Counted from the first letter of the stretch, positions 43,179 to 54,887 are shown. The stretch: DNA of 64,000 nucleotides from Pseudomonadota bacterium (GCA_039818985.1 JBCBSU010000001.1:832367-896366); one strand, 5' to 3'. Program-made: numbers and translations. Notes: generated by a model from the sequence alone, not told the origin.

Positions 43179-45829
43179 TGACCGATTTCCTCCTCGAATT
43201 GCTCTCCGAAGAAATCCCGGCGCGGATGCAGGGCAAGGCGCGGGCCGATCTGGAGCGGCTGTTTACCGCGCAACTGGACGAGGCCGGGCTCAAGGCCGAG
43301 AGCATTACCACCTGGTCCACCCCGCGGCGGCTGGCGTTGATTGCGCGCGGCTTGCCGGATGAGACCGAGGCGGTACATGATGAGGTCAAAGGTCCACCCG
43401 AAGGCGCGCCGGATCAGGCGGTGGATGGTTTCTGCCGCAAGAACAGTGTCACCCGTGACCAGCTGGAAGTGCGCGAAGTTAAAGGGCGGGCGACCTATTT
43501 CGCCGTGATCAACACCCCGGGCCGTGCCACCAGCGATGTGCTGGCCGAAGCAATCCCCGCGATTATCCGCGCCTTCCCATGGCCGAAATCAATGCGCTGG
43601 GGCAAAGCCAGCATCAGCACCGAAAGCCTGCGCTGGGTGCGGCCTTTGCAGGGCATTATCGCATTGTTCGGCGGCGATGTCGTGGAATGCGAAGTGGATG
43701 GCATCAAAGCCGACCGCGTCACCGTCGGCCACCGCTTCCACTATGGCGCGCCTGCGACGCGCCTGGTCGAAGACATGGCGGATATGATCCCGCTGGAACG
43801 CATCGCCGCCAGCAGTTCAGCGCATAGCGATGTGCCGCTGATCACCATCAACAGCGCCGATGATTATGCCGACAGCCTGCGCGGCGGGCATGTGATTGTC
43901 GATCATGAAGAGCGGCAGAACATCATCCGCGAGGGCGCAGCCAAAGCTGCCGCAGATGCCGGTCTGGTGCTGGTCGAGGATGAGGGACTGGTGATCGAGA
44001 ATGCCGGCCTCACCGAATGGCCGGTGCCGCTGCTCGGGCGCTATGACGAGGCGTTTCTCGATGTTCCCGAAGAGGTGATCCAGCTGACGGCGCGGGTGAA
44101 CCAGAAATATTTTATCTGCCGCGCCCCCCTCCCGCTTGCGGGAGGGGGCGGGGGAGGGCCTGCAACGGCTGACGAACCCTCCCCTAACCCCTCCCGCAGG
44201 CGAGAGGGGGACTTGGCCCCGGCCTTTGTCTGCACCGCTAATATTAACGCCAGCGATGGCGGCAAGGCGGTGGTCGCGGGCAATGAAAAGGTGCTCGCCG
44301 CGCGGCTCGCCGATGCGAAATTCTTTTGGGAGTTGGACCAGAAAACGCCGCTGGAGGCTCATGCCGAGAAACTGAACAATATCGTCTTTCACGAAAAGCT
44401 GGGCACCGTCGCCGACAAGGTGGAGCGCGTCGCCAAGCTGGCGCGGTGGTTGTGTGAGGAGGGGATAATTCCTCCCCGGGACGGGGAGGTGGCAGGCGCC
44501 GTAGCGCCAGCGAACGCGGCTGACGGAAGGGGTTCTCCATCGGGCACAGCGCAAGTGGATACCCCCCTCCACCGCGCAAGCGCGGTCCCCCTCCCCGCAA
44601 GCGGGGAGGAACTCGCTGACCTCGCCGAACAGGCGGCCAGGCTGTGCAAGGCTGATCTGGTGACCGAGATGGTCGGTGAATTCCCCGAATTACAGGGCCT
44701 TATGGGCGGCTATTATGCCGAGAAAGAAGGTCTCGACCCGCAAGTCGCCACCGCCATCCGCGACCATTACAAGCCGGTGGGGCAGGGCGATGAGGTGCCG
44801 ACTGCGCCGGTGACGGTGGCGGTGAGTTTGGCGGATAAGCTGGATACGCTGGTTGGGTTTTTTGCGATTGATGAAAAACCTACGGGGTCCAAGGATCCGT
44901 TTGCGCTCAGAAGGGCAGCGCTGGCGATCATTTCTTTATTTATGAACAATGGGTATCGCGCCTCACTCAACGTAATTTTTAAGACCGTTTTTAAAGATCT
45001 AGAATTTCAGATTAAAACAGAAATGAGTCTTTTGGGGCGTCAATCGATGAACCAAAAACTCGCAGATGATACTGTTGAAGAAATTGCGGCTAATCAAAGA
45101 GCAGAGACTGCAGGCGAATGGGTTCTCCCTGAACCAGTTTCAGTAGAAGTTGTTCGTAAAGACCTATCGCAGCTCAATGAAAGGCTTGATTTGCTAAGTC
45201 GAACTTGGTCTCAATTGGACGAATTAGCATCTTTGGCAGACATATCTGCTTTCATCGTTGATCGCCTCAAAGTGCAACAGCGCGAGGCAGGCGTTCGTCA
45301 CGACCTCATCGATGCAGTGTTCGCGCTGGGCGGCGAGGATGATCTGGTCCGTCTGCTGGCCCGAGTGAAGGCGTTGCAGGGCTTTGTCGAAACCGAGGAC
45401 GGCGCCAATTTACTCGCGGGCTATAAGCGCGCGGCGAACATACTAAAGAAAGAGGAAACTCCCTCTCCCCAGCGGGGAGAGGGTCGGGGTGAGCGTCCCA
45501 AGCCAGAAGGTGCAGAACACCCTCACCCAACCCTCTCCCTTAAGGGAGAGGGCTTTAGGGACTTGCCCTATACGCCCGAACCCTCCGAAGCCGCGCTTAT
45601 TACCGCATTGACCGAAGCCAAGCCTGCTGCGGCGGCTGCCGTCGAAGAAGAGCGCTTCGAGGATGCGATGACCGCGCTGGCTTCGCTCCGCGCGCCGATT
45701 GATGCGTTTTTCGATGATGTGACCGTGAACGACCCGGATGCGGATAAACGCGCCGCACGGCTGGCCTTGCTGGCGGATATTCGCAATACCATCCACACTG
45801 TTGCCGATTTCTCGAAGATTGAGGGGTAA
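43178..45829 (+). CDS. glyS: Glycyl-tRNA synthetase beta subunit with four insertions
   Basis: The frame is open for 883 residues and begins MTDFLLELLSEEIPARMQGKA, the usual GlyS start. The family normally has roughly 690 residues. The HD-like/tRNA-binding core and the C-terminal DALR-type anticodon region (DRLKVQQREAGVRHDLIDAVF) are recognisable. Palindromic insertions encode PLPLAGGGGGGPATADEPSP (about residue 316 on), PPRDGEVAGAVAPANAADGR (about 432 on) and TPSPQRGEGRGERPKPEGAE (about 761 on). An AT-rich segment at 44940-45260 adds about 70 residues. All keep the frame, so the protein is probably functional. The beta subunit binds tRNA-Gly. Confidence 0.94.
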   Translation: MTDFLLELLSEEIPARMQGKARADLERLFTAQLDEAGLKAESITTWSTPRRLALIARGLPDETEAVHDEVKGPPEGAPDQAVDGFCRKNSVTRDQLEVREVKGRATYFAVINTPGRATSDVLAEAIPAIIRAFPWPKSMRWGKASISTESLRWVRPLQGIIALFGGDVVECEVDGIKADRVTVGHRFHYGAPATRLVEDMADMIPLERIAASSSAHSDVPLITINSADDYADSLRGGHVIVDHEERQNIIREGAAKAAADAGLVLVEDEGLVIENAGLTEWPVPLLGRYDEAFLDVPEEVIQLTARVNQKYFICRAPLPLAGGGGGGPATADEPSPNPSRRREGDLAPAFVCTANINASDGGKAVVAGNEKVLAARLADAKFFWELDQKTPLEAHAEKLNNIVFHEKLGTVADKVERVAKLARWLCEEGIIPPRDGEVAGAVAPANAADGRGSPSGTAQVDTPLHRASAVPLPASGEELADLAEQAARLCKADLVTEMVGEFPELQGLMGGYYAEKEGLDPQVATAIRDHYKPVGQGDEVPTAPVTVAVSLADKLDTLVGFFAIDEKPTGSKDPFALRRAALAIISLFMNNGYRASLNVIFKTVFKDLEFQIKTEMSLLGRQSMNQKLADDTVEEIAANQRAETAGEWVLPEPVSVEVVRKDLSQLNERLDLLSRTWSQLDELASLADISAFIVDRLKVQQREAGVRHDLIDAVFALGGEDDLVRLLARVKALQGFVETEDGANLLAGYKRAANILKKEETPSPQRGEGRGERPKPEGAEHPHPTLSLKGEGFRDLPYTPEPSEAALITALTEAKPAAAAAVEEERFEDAMTALASLRAPIDAFFDDVTVNDPDADKRAARLALLADIRNTIHTVADFSKIEG
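44125..44210. repeat. In-frame palindromic insertion 1 in glyS
   Basis: An 11-base perfect inverted repeat (ccccctcccgc at 44125-44135 and gcgggaggggg at 44138-44148) is followed by a spacer and a second GC-rich arm ending at 44210 (taacccctcccgcaggcga). The encoded Pro/Gly/Ser/Arg-rich stretch interrupts the conserved YFICR...APAFVCTANI region. It belongs to a different sequence group than insertion 2. Confidence 0.75.
44471..44609. repeat. In-frame insertion 2 in glyS, short relative of the DUF559 cassette
   Basis: The left 19 bases (from cctccccgggacggggagg) are identical to the left end of the DUF559 cassette at 42717. The right 26 bases ending at 44609 are identical to 43145-43170. The 12-mer gcgcaagtggat (44549-44560) also matches 43098-43109, inside the DUF559 3' coding end. 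The nuclease gene itself is missing. This is what a MITE-like internal-deletion derivative would look like. Confidence 0.8.
44940..45260 (+). other. AT-rich segment inside glyS
   Basis: Between the conserved DPFALRRAAL and DRLKVQQREAGVRHDLIDAVF segments the codon choice changes abruptly to A/T-ending codons (e.g. ttatttatgaacaatgggta). The encoded part includes FKTVFKDLEFQIKTEMSLLG and NQRAETAGEWVLPEP and has no close equivalent in ordinary GlyS proteins that I know. It looks like recombined or inserted foreign DNA that kept the frame. Confidence 0.55.
45461..45552. repeat. In-frame palindromic insertion 3 in glyS
   Basis: It has two adjacent hairpins: ccctctcccc-agc-ggggagaggg (45461-45483) and ccctctccctt-aagggagaggg (45531-45552). 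They are joined by a spacer in which gggtcggggtgag can pair with ctcacccaaccc. It separates KKEE from YTPEPSEAALITAL, which are contiguous in ordinary GlyS. It is a third sequence type of palindromic element. Confidence 0.75.
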
Positions 45830-45862
45830 TATTCTCTCCATGTTCGCTATGCTCACATCCGA

Positions 45863-45934
45863 CACCGGCCCGCACCCCCTCCCGACCTCCGCAGATTATA
45901 CTCATGGGGGGCCGGGAGGGGGTGCGGGCCGGTG
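45863..45934. repeat. Long perfect inverted repeat between glyS and ppdK
   Basis: Twenty-two-base perfect arms (45863-45884 and 45913-45934, beginning caccggcccgcacccc) enclose a 28-base loop. The element fills most of the gap between the glyS stop and the ppdK ribosome-binding site. It can form a very stable RNA hairpin and may end or attenuate transcription, although no T run follows. Confidence 0.85.
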
Positions 45935-45961
45935 CCGTGCGCTTCAACGCAGGAATATTTC

Positions 45962-48622
<2,661 letters not shown>

Positions 48623-48643
48623 GGGCAGCACAGGGGCGTATCG

Positions 48644-49231
48644 ATGTTGCGTTTATTGGGTTATCTACTGTGCATTGCGCTGGGCCTTGCTGCTGGCGGC
48701 GGTGTTGCGGCCTGGCAGTTGCGCAGCGGCATGAGTGCTCTCGACATCAGCAACGGGCCATGGCGCACTGCGCAGCATGTCGGCACCCGAGATGCCGATA
48801 TGCGGACCAGAGCGATCATTGCATTGCGTGGTTTGCTGGCGCTGCCCGACAGCGAGGCGGTCTATTACAACGCTGCTTTCGACAGTGATGGCGAGCCGCT
48901 CAACGGTGCCTGTCATTACCGCGTCAGTGGCGGCCGCCTGCCGGCGCGCTGGTGGAGTGTCACCGCCTATGCGCCGGATGGCTATCTTATCTCCAATAGG
49001 AGCGGCATTTATTCGGTCGGGAGCGGCGCCCTGTCCGAAGAGCAGCAGGATGACTGGTCATTTACCGTCGGCCCCCATGCGCTCGCCCATCCGGACGAGA
49101 AATGGATTCCGGTTGCCGAGAACCAGCCCTTTGAACTGACTTTACGCGCCTACCATCCCGGTGAGGAACTGCTCGATGCCAGGGATAGCGTGGCGCTGCC
49201 GACCATTATCTTGCTGGAGTGTTTCGAATGA
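48644..49231 (+). CDS. DUF1214 family membrane-anchored protein
   Basis: A 195-residue protein with an N-terminal membrane helix (LLGYLLCIALGLAAGGGVA). The DUF1214 signature follows: YYNAAFDSDGEPLNGACHYRVSGG, ARWWSVTAYAPDGYLISN and the C-terminal DWSFTVGP ... FELTLRAYHP. The family is of unknown biochemical role and often pairs with DUF1254. The stop overlaps the next start (ATGA), so both products are probably made together and may form one periplasmic complex. It follows ppdK by 21 bases and could share its transcript. Confidence 0.85.
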   Translation: MLRLLGYLLCIALGLAAGGGVAAWQLRSGMSALDISNGPWRTAQHVGTRDADMRTRAIIALRGLLALPDSEAVYYNAAFDSDGEPLNGACHYRVSGGRLPARWWSVTAYAPDGYLISNRSGIYSVGSGALSEEQQDDWSFTVGPHALAHPDEKWIPVAENQPFELTLRAYHPGEELLDARDSVALPTIILLECFE

Positions 49232-49764
49232 CCACACGCAGTCTGGTCATGGGTGGCGCGTTGGCGCTGATCTCCGGCATTGCCGGCTATTTTGGCCTGT
49301 TCGATCGCGCGCCCGGCTACATCATGGGGCGTGCCTGGGATAGCGTTACTGAACGCGTTGGCGAACCCAACAGGATGACGTATTCGCCACTGATCAACGC
49401 CACAGCGCGCGATATTGTCCGGCCCAGCCCGGACCTGATCTATTCGGTCTGTCCTTTTGATCTGCATAAGGCACCACTGCGTATCCATGCCGAGCCGGTT
49501 CCCGATCATTACTGGTCGCTCACCATATTCGATGACGAGACCAATGCAGTCTATGTCCGCAGCGACCGCGATACGGGCGGTGAACCGATCGACATCATCG
49601 TCGGCCGTTTCGACCAGCTGGGCAACCGCAATGGCGAAAAAGTGCAGATGCCCGGCAATAAGGGCATCGCGTTAATTCGCGTGCTGATGAAGGATCGTGG
49701 TGAATTTGACCAGATCGACCCGATACGCCAGAAATCACTTTGTGAGCCGATCAAGCGGCGCTAG
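49228..49764 (+). CDS. DUF1254 family protein
   Basis: A 178-residue product from the ATG at 49228 that overlaps the DUF1214 stop. The N-terminal hydrophobic segment (SLVMGGALALISGIAGYFGLF) is a signal anchor. DUF1254 features include YSPLINATARDIVRPSPDLIYSVCPFDL and DHYWSLTIFDDETNAVYV. In larger relatives DUF1254 and DUF1214 are fused in one chain; here they are two adjacent small genes. Function unknown, likely periplasmic. Its stop overlaps that of the convergent DUF4259 gene by 4 bases. Confidence 0.82.
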   Translation: MTTRSLVMGGALALISGIAGYFGLFDRAPGYIMGRAWDSVTERVGEPNRMTYSPLINATARDIVRPSPDLIYSVCPFDLHKAPLRIHAEPVPDHYWSLTIFDDETNAVYVRSDRDTGGEPIDIIVGRFDQLGNRNGEKVQMPGNKGIALIRVLMKDRGEFDQIDPIRQKSLCEPIKRR

Positions 49765-50432
49765 AAATCATCGATATCCGGCAGATTGTCGGGGTCATAT
49801 TGAAAGTCCTGAATCGCCCGGCTGTGATGCACACGTGCGTTGAGGCAGCGCAGATGCGCCCACATATAATGGGTGCTGGTACCCAGATGCCGATGGTCGA
49901 TGACCGCGACTTCCAGCAGTTCCTCCGCCGCTATCGGCTCGTTGCAGAACACGCAAATGGGCGGGCTGTCATTTTTGGCGGCGGCCTGGATTTCCTCGAC
50001 AGATAATGGTGGCGGCGCGTTTTCCGGATTGAGGCGCGCGATAAGGTCGGTCATCGCCAGATTCCACTGGTTGATCTCACCATCGGCCTCGGCCCAGAGT
50101 TCGGCCAACTCGGAATCGCGGAATATCAGCGAAAGCGCATTTTGCGCGCGCGCGACAAGATTGATGTCCGGCTCGCCCGCATCTGCGAGCCTTTGCTTCA
50201 GATCATCCGGAACATCGCGCGATGGCCGACCCATAAGCATGGCGATGGTATCTGCTGCCGCGACCAGTTCCGCCGCTTGCGTGGCTTCGATATAATATGG
50301 CTCTTCGTCGCCAGCTTCGATGGCGTCCTTCAGAGCGGCAAAGGACTTCTCTATATCTTCCAATGCCTTGATGCGCGCAGCCCAGTCGAGCGCATCATCA
50401 TTTTCGAAACTGCCTGTACCCCATGCACCCAT
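49761..50432 (-). CDS. DUF4259 protein with C-terminal zinc-ribbon-like domain
   Basis: A 223-residue cytoplasmic protein. The start MGAWGTGSFENDDALDWAARI is the DUF4259 hallmark, and the helical domain covers residues ~1-150. A second part (about 150-210) has CVFCNEPIAAEELLEVAVIDHRH and AHLRCLNARVHHSRAI, a CxxC...H...C arrangement that should bind zinc. DUF4259 is of unknown function; the zinc module is an addition not found in short family members. It is convergent with the DUF1254 gene. Confidence 0.8.
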   Translation of the reverse strand: MGAWGTGSFENDDALDWAARIKALEDIEKSFAALKDAIEAGDEEPYYIEATQAAELVAAADTIAMLMGRPSRDVPDDLKQRLADAGEPDINLVARAQNALSLIFRDSELAELWAEADGEINQWNLAMTDLIARLNPENAPPPLSVEEIQAAAKNDSPPICVFCNEPIAAEELLEVAVIDHRHLGTSTHYMWAHLRCLNARVHHSRAIQDFQYDPDNLPDIDDF

Positions 50433-50459
50433 GGTCTGTCTCCCGGTAATATGGGGATG

Positions 50460-51689
50460 TTATAGGGCAATTTCCTTACCGCCCTTTAACAGGTGGGTGA
50501 CACGTCCCTGAACTGGCATCTTGTCGAAGGGGGTGTTGCCGGCGGCGGCTTCCATCTTGGCTGAATCGACGATCCATGGCCGGTCCATCTCGAAAACCAT
50601 GATGTCGGCCTCCATGCCCTGTGCCAGCTGCCCGGCCTCGACGCCGAGAATGGCAGCGGGGTTGGAGGTCAGCCGGGCGATGGCATCGCCAAGAGTGAGC
50701 ACCTTGTCGCGCACCAGATTGAGCGTCAGCGCGAGCAATGTTTCGGCACCCGCCATGCCCGGTTCGGCATCGGCAAAGGGCAGGCGCTTGTCCTCGGGGC
50801 CGCGCGGATCATGGCCCGAGGCAATGACATCAATGGTGCCATCGGCCAGTGCCTCGAGTGCTGCCTGGCGATCATCCTCGCTGCGCAAGGGGGGCGACAG
50901 CCTGGCAAAGGTGCGGAAGCCACCCAATGCGACATCCGAGAGCATGAAATGCGCCGGTGTAATCCCGCAAGTAACGGGCAGCCCCTCGGCCTTGGCGGCA
51001 CGGATCAACGCCAGCCCGGCACGGGTGGTGACCTGGCGGAAATGGACCTGTGCACCGCTCAGCCGCACCAGCGCCAGATCACGCGCAATGGCAATGGCTT
51101 CGGCTTCGGCCGGTGCCGAAGCGAGACCCAGCCGCAGCGCCATTTCGCCATCGGTGGCCACTGCCTTGCCGGTGAGCCCCTGATCCTCGCTATGGACGAA
51201 CAGCGGCAGGTCGAGCGCGGCGCAATATTGCATCAGCCGCAACATGGTGCCGCTATCGGCGATCCAGCCGCGTCCGGTTGCGACACCGCGCGCACCGGCA
51301 TCCTGCATCAGCGCCAGTTCGGCCATTTCCACGCCCGCCAGTTCGCGCGTCGCGCCGCCCAGCGGATGCACCCAGAAATCGGGCTTCCCCGATTGCGCGA
51401 CAAAGCGCACGCGCGCCGGATGGTCGAGCGGCGGGTTCTGGTCGGGCATGACCGCAGCCCGGGTGATGCCGCCAAAATGAAAGGCGGGCTTGTCGATGGC
51501 AAAGACGCCGAGATCGATGATGCCCGGTGCGACATAATGCCCACCGGCATCTATGGCATGGAGGGTGGTGATGCCTTTGCCTATCGCGCTGATCCGGTCA
51601 CCGGTCATGGCCAGCGAGGCACCATCGGCGATGCTGCCATTGGGCAGGATCAGCCGGCCATTGGTGATGGCGAGTGTCGGGTCGCTCAT
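50460..51689 (-). CDS. pyrX: Dihydroorotase-like protein, probably non-catalytic (PyrC')
   Basis: A 409-residue amidohydrolase-fold protein that overlaps pyrB by 4 bases. In active dihydroorotase the first strand ends DxHxH; here it reads [13 protein letters not shown], without either His. The late catalytic Asp in the TDHAP motif is replaced in ASGHDPRG. The metal-binding site is therefore lost. Such PyrC' (PyrX) proteins form a dodecamer with PyrB and are needed for assembly of aspartate carbamoyltransferase in Pseudomonas. A catalytic dihydroorotase must be encoded elsewhere. Confidence 0.85.
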   Translation of the reverse strand: MSDPTLAITNGRLILPNGSIADGASLAMTGDRISAIGKGITTLHAIDAGGHYVAPGIIDLGVFAIDKPAFHFGGITRAAVMPDQNPPLDHPARVRFVAQSGKPDFWVHPLGGATRELAGVEMAELALMQDAGARGVATGRGWIADSGTMLRLMQYCAALDLPLFVHSEDQGLTGKAVATDGEMALRLGLASAPAEAEAIAIARDLALVRLSGAQVHFRQVTTRAGLALIRAAKAEGLPVTCGITPAHFMLSDVALGGFRTFARLSPPLRSEDDRQAALEALADGTIDVIASGHDPRGPEDKRLPFADAEPGMAGAETLLALTLNLVRDKVLTLGDAIARLTSNPAAILGVEAGQLAQGMEADIMVFEMDRPWIVDSAKMEAAAGNTPFDKMPVQGRVTHLLKGGKEIAL

Positions 51690-52678
51690 GCCCAGCCCTC
51701 CACCTTGCGCGCGCGGCGGGTCAGCACGTCGAGACAGGCCATACGCATGGCGACACCCATTTCCACCTGCTCGGTAACGCTGGAGCGGCTGGCATCATCG
51801 GCGACATCACTGTCAATCTCGACACCGCGATTCATCGGTCCGGGATGCATGACCAGCGCATCGGGTGCTGCGTGTTCGAGCCGCTTGTGCGTTAGCCCGT
51901 ACAGCCGATGATATTCACGGGTGGAGGGGATGAACTGGCCCTGCATCCGCTCATTTTGCAGACGCAGCATCATCACTACATCGACGCCATTGAGCGCGGC
52001 GTCGAAATTGGTAAAGGCGGTGACATTCATCTGCTCGACAGAGCGGGGCAGCAAGGATGGTGGCCCGACAACGCGAACTTCCGCGCCCAATGTCGTCAGG
52101 CAGATAATATTTGACCGGGCAACACGGCTGTGCAGGATATCGCCGCAAATGGCGATTTTCAGGCCGGCAATCTCGCCCTTGCGACGGCGGATGGTAAGCG
52201 CATCGAGCAGCGCCTGGGTTGGATGCTCATGACTGCCGTCACCGGCATTGAGCACCGGGCAATCGACCTTGTCGGCAATCAACTGCACCGCGCCCGAGCT
52301 GCCATGGCGGATGACGATGGCATCGGCACGCATGGCATTGAGCGTCATCGCGGTGTCGATCAGCGTTTCACCTTTCTTGATACTCGACTGCGCCGCATGC
52401 ATGTTGACGACATCGGCGCCCAGACGCTTGCCCGCTATCTCGAAAGACAGCAATGTGCGGGTGGAATTCTCGAAAAACGCGTTGATGACGGTCAGCCCCG
52501 CCAGCCGGTCATCATGCTTGGATGACTGCTGGTTCAGCGCCACCCATTGCTCGGCCTCGGCCAGAAGATACTGGATTTCCCAGGGCTGCAAACCGGCAAT
52601 GCCCAGCAGATTGCGGTGCGGAAAGGCATCCGAACCTTCAGGGAAGGGCGGATAGGCGGGAGAATCTGCTGCTGTCAT
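51686..52678 (-). CDS. pyrB: Aspartate carbamoyltransferase catalytic subunit
   Basis: The likely start is the ATG at 52678 ([20 protein letters not shown]), with 330 residues; the frame is open 13 codons further. The carbamoyl-phosphate motif STRTLLSFE ([13 protein letters not shown]), the [12 protein letters not shown] motif and [11 protein letters not shown] are as in ATCase. It makes N-carbamoyl-aspartate, the first committed step of pyrimidine synthesis. No pyrI is nearby; coupling to PyrC' indicates the class A type complex. Confidence 0.95.
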   Translation of the reverse strand: MTAADSPAYPPFPEGSDAFPHRNLLGIAGLQPWEIQYLLAEAEQWVALNQQSSKHDDRLAGLTVINAFFENSTRTLLSFEIAGKRLGADVVNMHAAQSSIKKGETLIDTAMTLNAMRADAIVIRHGSSGAVQLIADKVDCPVLNAGDGSHEHPTQALLDALTIRRRKGEIAGLKIAICGDILHSRVARSNIICLTTLGAEVRVVGPPSLLPRSVEQMNVTAFTNFDAALNGVDVVMMLRLQNERMQGQFIPSTREYHRLYGLTHKRLEHAAPDALVMHPGPMNRGVEIDSDVADDASRSSVTEQVEMGVAMRMACLDVLTRRARKVEGWA

Positions 52679-52720
52679 TAAAGTGGGAGCATTAGGCCCG
52701 GTTGATGATAACCGCAAGGA

Positions 52721-53095
52721 TTAAGGCTGTCGGCTTTTCCCTGCACTGCCTGTAAACGCCGAGACAAGGAACAATAGCGCACCAAAGCCCATCACCACCA
52801 TCGGTATCCATTCGTTGAGCATCAGCGCCAGGGCGCCACAGGCAAAGACCCCAGCGGCCAGGATCAAGCAAAGCGGTCGCCGAGCTGCCGGCAAGAACAG
52901 CGCGACAACAGCAAACAGCGAAAGCACAAGCAGATAAAGGCTGGGCATGGCGTAGAGGATCGGGAACATATCCTTGAGAAAATCCGAAGCATTGCTGGCA
53001 TTCATCTCGGCAGTGAAATCACCAAAGCCCGATATGTGCAGGCCCGCGATGGCGAGCATGAAAACAATACCGGATATGCAACATATGGCGGACAT
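52721..53095 (-). CDS. Hypothetical four-helix membrane protein
   Basis: A 124-residue product with hydrophobic segments at about 3-20, 46-66, 72-88 and 93-112. The stretch between the first and second helix (HISGFGDFTAEMNASNASDFLKDMFP) would be periplasmic. No family recognised. It lies 42 bases upstream of the pyrB start on the same strand and 54 bases after ruvX, so it may be co-transcribed, but nothing links it to pyrimidine synthesis. Confidence 0.55.
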   Translation of the reverse strand: MSAICCISGIVFMLAIAGLHISGFGDFTAEMNASNASDFLKDMFPILYAMPSLYLLVLSLFAVVALFLPAARRPLCLILAAGVFACGALALMLNEWIPMVVMGFGALLFLVSAFTGSAGKSRQP

Positions 53096-53149
53096 TGATA
53101 CTTCCCCGTCTAATCCATCGACCCAACAGCAAGAACAGAGTGATCTACC

Positions 53150-53620
53150 CTACTGCTCGGGTGCATTCTGCACCAGCGCATCAATGGCGCCCTGAAGGAT
53201 ATATTCCGCCGCCTTGGCATCGACCTGCGCCGCCCGTTTGGCGCGGCTGATATCGGCATCGATCATTTGCCGTTCGACCGCCATGGTCGACCAACGTTCA
53301 TCCCATAGCAGGATTGGCAGTTCGAGTACCGTCAGATTGCGGGCAAAGGCCCGGGTCGATTGTGTCTGCGGCGTGTCGCGGCCATCGAGCGACAGCGGCA
53401 AGCCGATAACGATTCCCGCAATATCCTGCTCGGCGATCAGTGCGCGCAGTTTATCCAGATCCTTGCTGAACTTGCCACGCTTCAGCGTCTTGTCGGCGCT
53501 GGCAAAGCTCCACCCGGCGTCACAAAACGCCACACCGATGGTCTTGCTGCCCACATCCAGCGCCATCAGCCGCCCGCCAGCAGGCAAAGCTGCATGAAAT
53601 TCCGCCGTGCCGCTGATCAT
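53150..53620 (-). CDS. ruvX: Holliday junction resolvase-like protein RuvX/YqgF
   Basis: A 156-residue RNase H-fold protein. [17 protein letters not shown] gives the first acidic residue, [18 protein letters not shown] the middle motif, and [25 protein letters not shown] with the DxxAA-like end ([15 protein letters not shown]) completes the family pattern. It is implicated in 16S rRNA 5' processing and possibly recombination. It overlaps the upstream DUF3089 gene by 4 bases. Length is normal. Confidence 0.94.
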   Translation of the reverse strand: MISGTAEFHAALPAGGRLMALDVGSKTIGVAFCDAGWSFASADKTLKRGKFSKDLDKLRALIAEQDIAGIVIGLPLSLDGRDTPQTQSTRAFARNLTVLELPILLWDERWSTMAVERQMIDADISRAKRAAQVDAKAAEYILQGAIDALVQNAPEQ

Positions 53621-54726
53621 TGGTTCAGAAATGCCGCCACCCTTCGTTCGGCATCGGCGCGAATATTGGCCCAGAACAACGGATAGTCATAGACATGGTA
53701 ATTATTGCCCGGCAGCACGTAATTGCCCAGTTCGGGAGGGTCGCCGATGAGCAGGAAACCACGATCATTGCACCGCGCGGGGACAGCCGCTGGAATGATC
53801 TCGCCATCGGTCAGTTTTTCATTGGGTACCAGCGTGCCGATATTGTCTTCCGCCGCCGTCTCGCCATTGACGATGCCGCTGACCGGATTGACGCACAGTG
53901 CCGGTTGGCCCTTGCGCGGCTGGCCATCGAAACCGATGGTCGAATCATAGGCTGAAAGGATGAGATCGGTATCCGCCGGTTCGGCGAAGCTCTGCCAGCT
54001 CAGCGCACAGCCGGTTTCATCGGGCGCTTCACAGGCTTTCATGCCCAGCGCGTCGAGGTCATTGGTCACAGATACGGGCCAACCGACAATATAGGCGGCG
54101 ACAATACGCTCGGAGACCGGTTGTCCGGCGACCCGGTTCTGCAGCAAATAGGTCAGGTGCAGCGCGCCCTGGCTATGCCCGGCAAGAATCACCGGCGCGT
54201 CTTCCGGAATGTCGCGTAGAAACTCCGCAAAGGCGGTGTCGATATCCTTATAGGCCGCATCCAGTGCCATGCCCGCTTCGGGTTGGTCGGTCAGGAAGGC
54301 GCCAATCGCCGCCTGGCGATAACGCGGTGCCCAGATCTGGCTGACACCGTTGAACACGCTGGCCTGGCTGCGCAGGAAGATGCGGGCCCGGTCCTGCGAT
54401 TCCTTGTCGTCGAGCGCGGCGTTCCAGCTATCGGCCTTGAGATAGGAGGTGGGGTGGACGAAAAAGGTATAGGCCTTTGGTGTGTCGGTGGCCTCAAAGC
54501 CATCGGGCGTCCACAGCACCGGGTTGTTTTCGGTGATCTCGGGCCGGGAAAACCACATATCGACCGGGGCATAGGCGGTTTCCGCCATCAGCGGCTGTTC
54601 GACAAAGTCTGCGCGCGGCACGAAATAGAGCTGCGACAGCTCTTTGGGGAACAGCCGCAACGCGCTGAGGACAATAATCACCAGCACGATCAATGCGGCG
54701 AAGATATAGAGGAATTTGCGCGCCAA
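53617..54726 (-). CDS. DUF3089 family alpha/beta-hydrolase
   Basis: A 369-residue protein with an N-terminal membrane anchor ([19 protein letters not shown]). DUF3089 marks include [18 protein letters not shown] and the nucleophile elbow [14 protein letters not shown], with Ser as nucleophile. The late part carries a Cys-containing segment ([15 protein letters not shown]) and [20 protein letters not shown] with a candidate catalytic His. Probably a periplasmic esterase or lipase of unknown substrate. Translationally coupled with ruvX. Confidence 0.85.
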   Translation of the reverse strand: MARKFLYIFAALIVLVIIVLSALRLFPKELSQLYFVPRADFVEQPLMAETAYAPVDMWFSRPEITENNPVLWTPDGFEATDTPKAYTFFVHPTSYLKADSWNAALDDKESQDRARIFLRSQASVFNGVSQIWAPRYRQAAIGAFLTDQPEAGMALDAAYKDIDTAFAEFLRDIPEDAPVILAGHSQGALHLTYLLQNRVAGQPVSERIVAAYIVGWPVSVTNDLDALGMKACEAPDETGCALSWQSFAEPADTDLILSAYDSTIGFDGQPRKGQPALCVNPVSGIVNGETAAEDNIGTLVPNEKLTDGEIIPAAVPARCNDRGFLLIGDPPELGNYVLPGNNYHVYDYPLFWANIRADAERRVAAFLNQ

Positions 54727-54887
54727 GAGGGTCTCCGGAAAAGATGGTCGGCATCTGTTTGTGCCAGCGATATAATGGGGTGTGGCCGCAAGGCCAAGCC
54801 GCTAATGGCGCATCATGGATGAATTGCGCTTGAAGCGAAGAAAGCGCGATGCTAGCCGCAAAATGATCCTCCTGTCAGAGAGAAAAC

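Noticed and set aside
44125-45552. CRISPR-like array suggested by repeated GC-rich palindromes in glyS
   Set aside because: The repeats are few, of different sequence, irregularly spaced and coding; no cas genes are near.
43178-45829. glyS as a pseudogene because of its many insertions
   Set aside because: The frame is intact over 883 codons, all insertions keep the phase and conserved blocks resume exactly after each, so it is probably functional.
50811-51911. 366-codon open frame opposite the dihydroorotase-like and pyrB genes
   Set aside because: Antisense to two genes with clear motifs; no domain in its translation.
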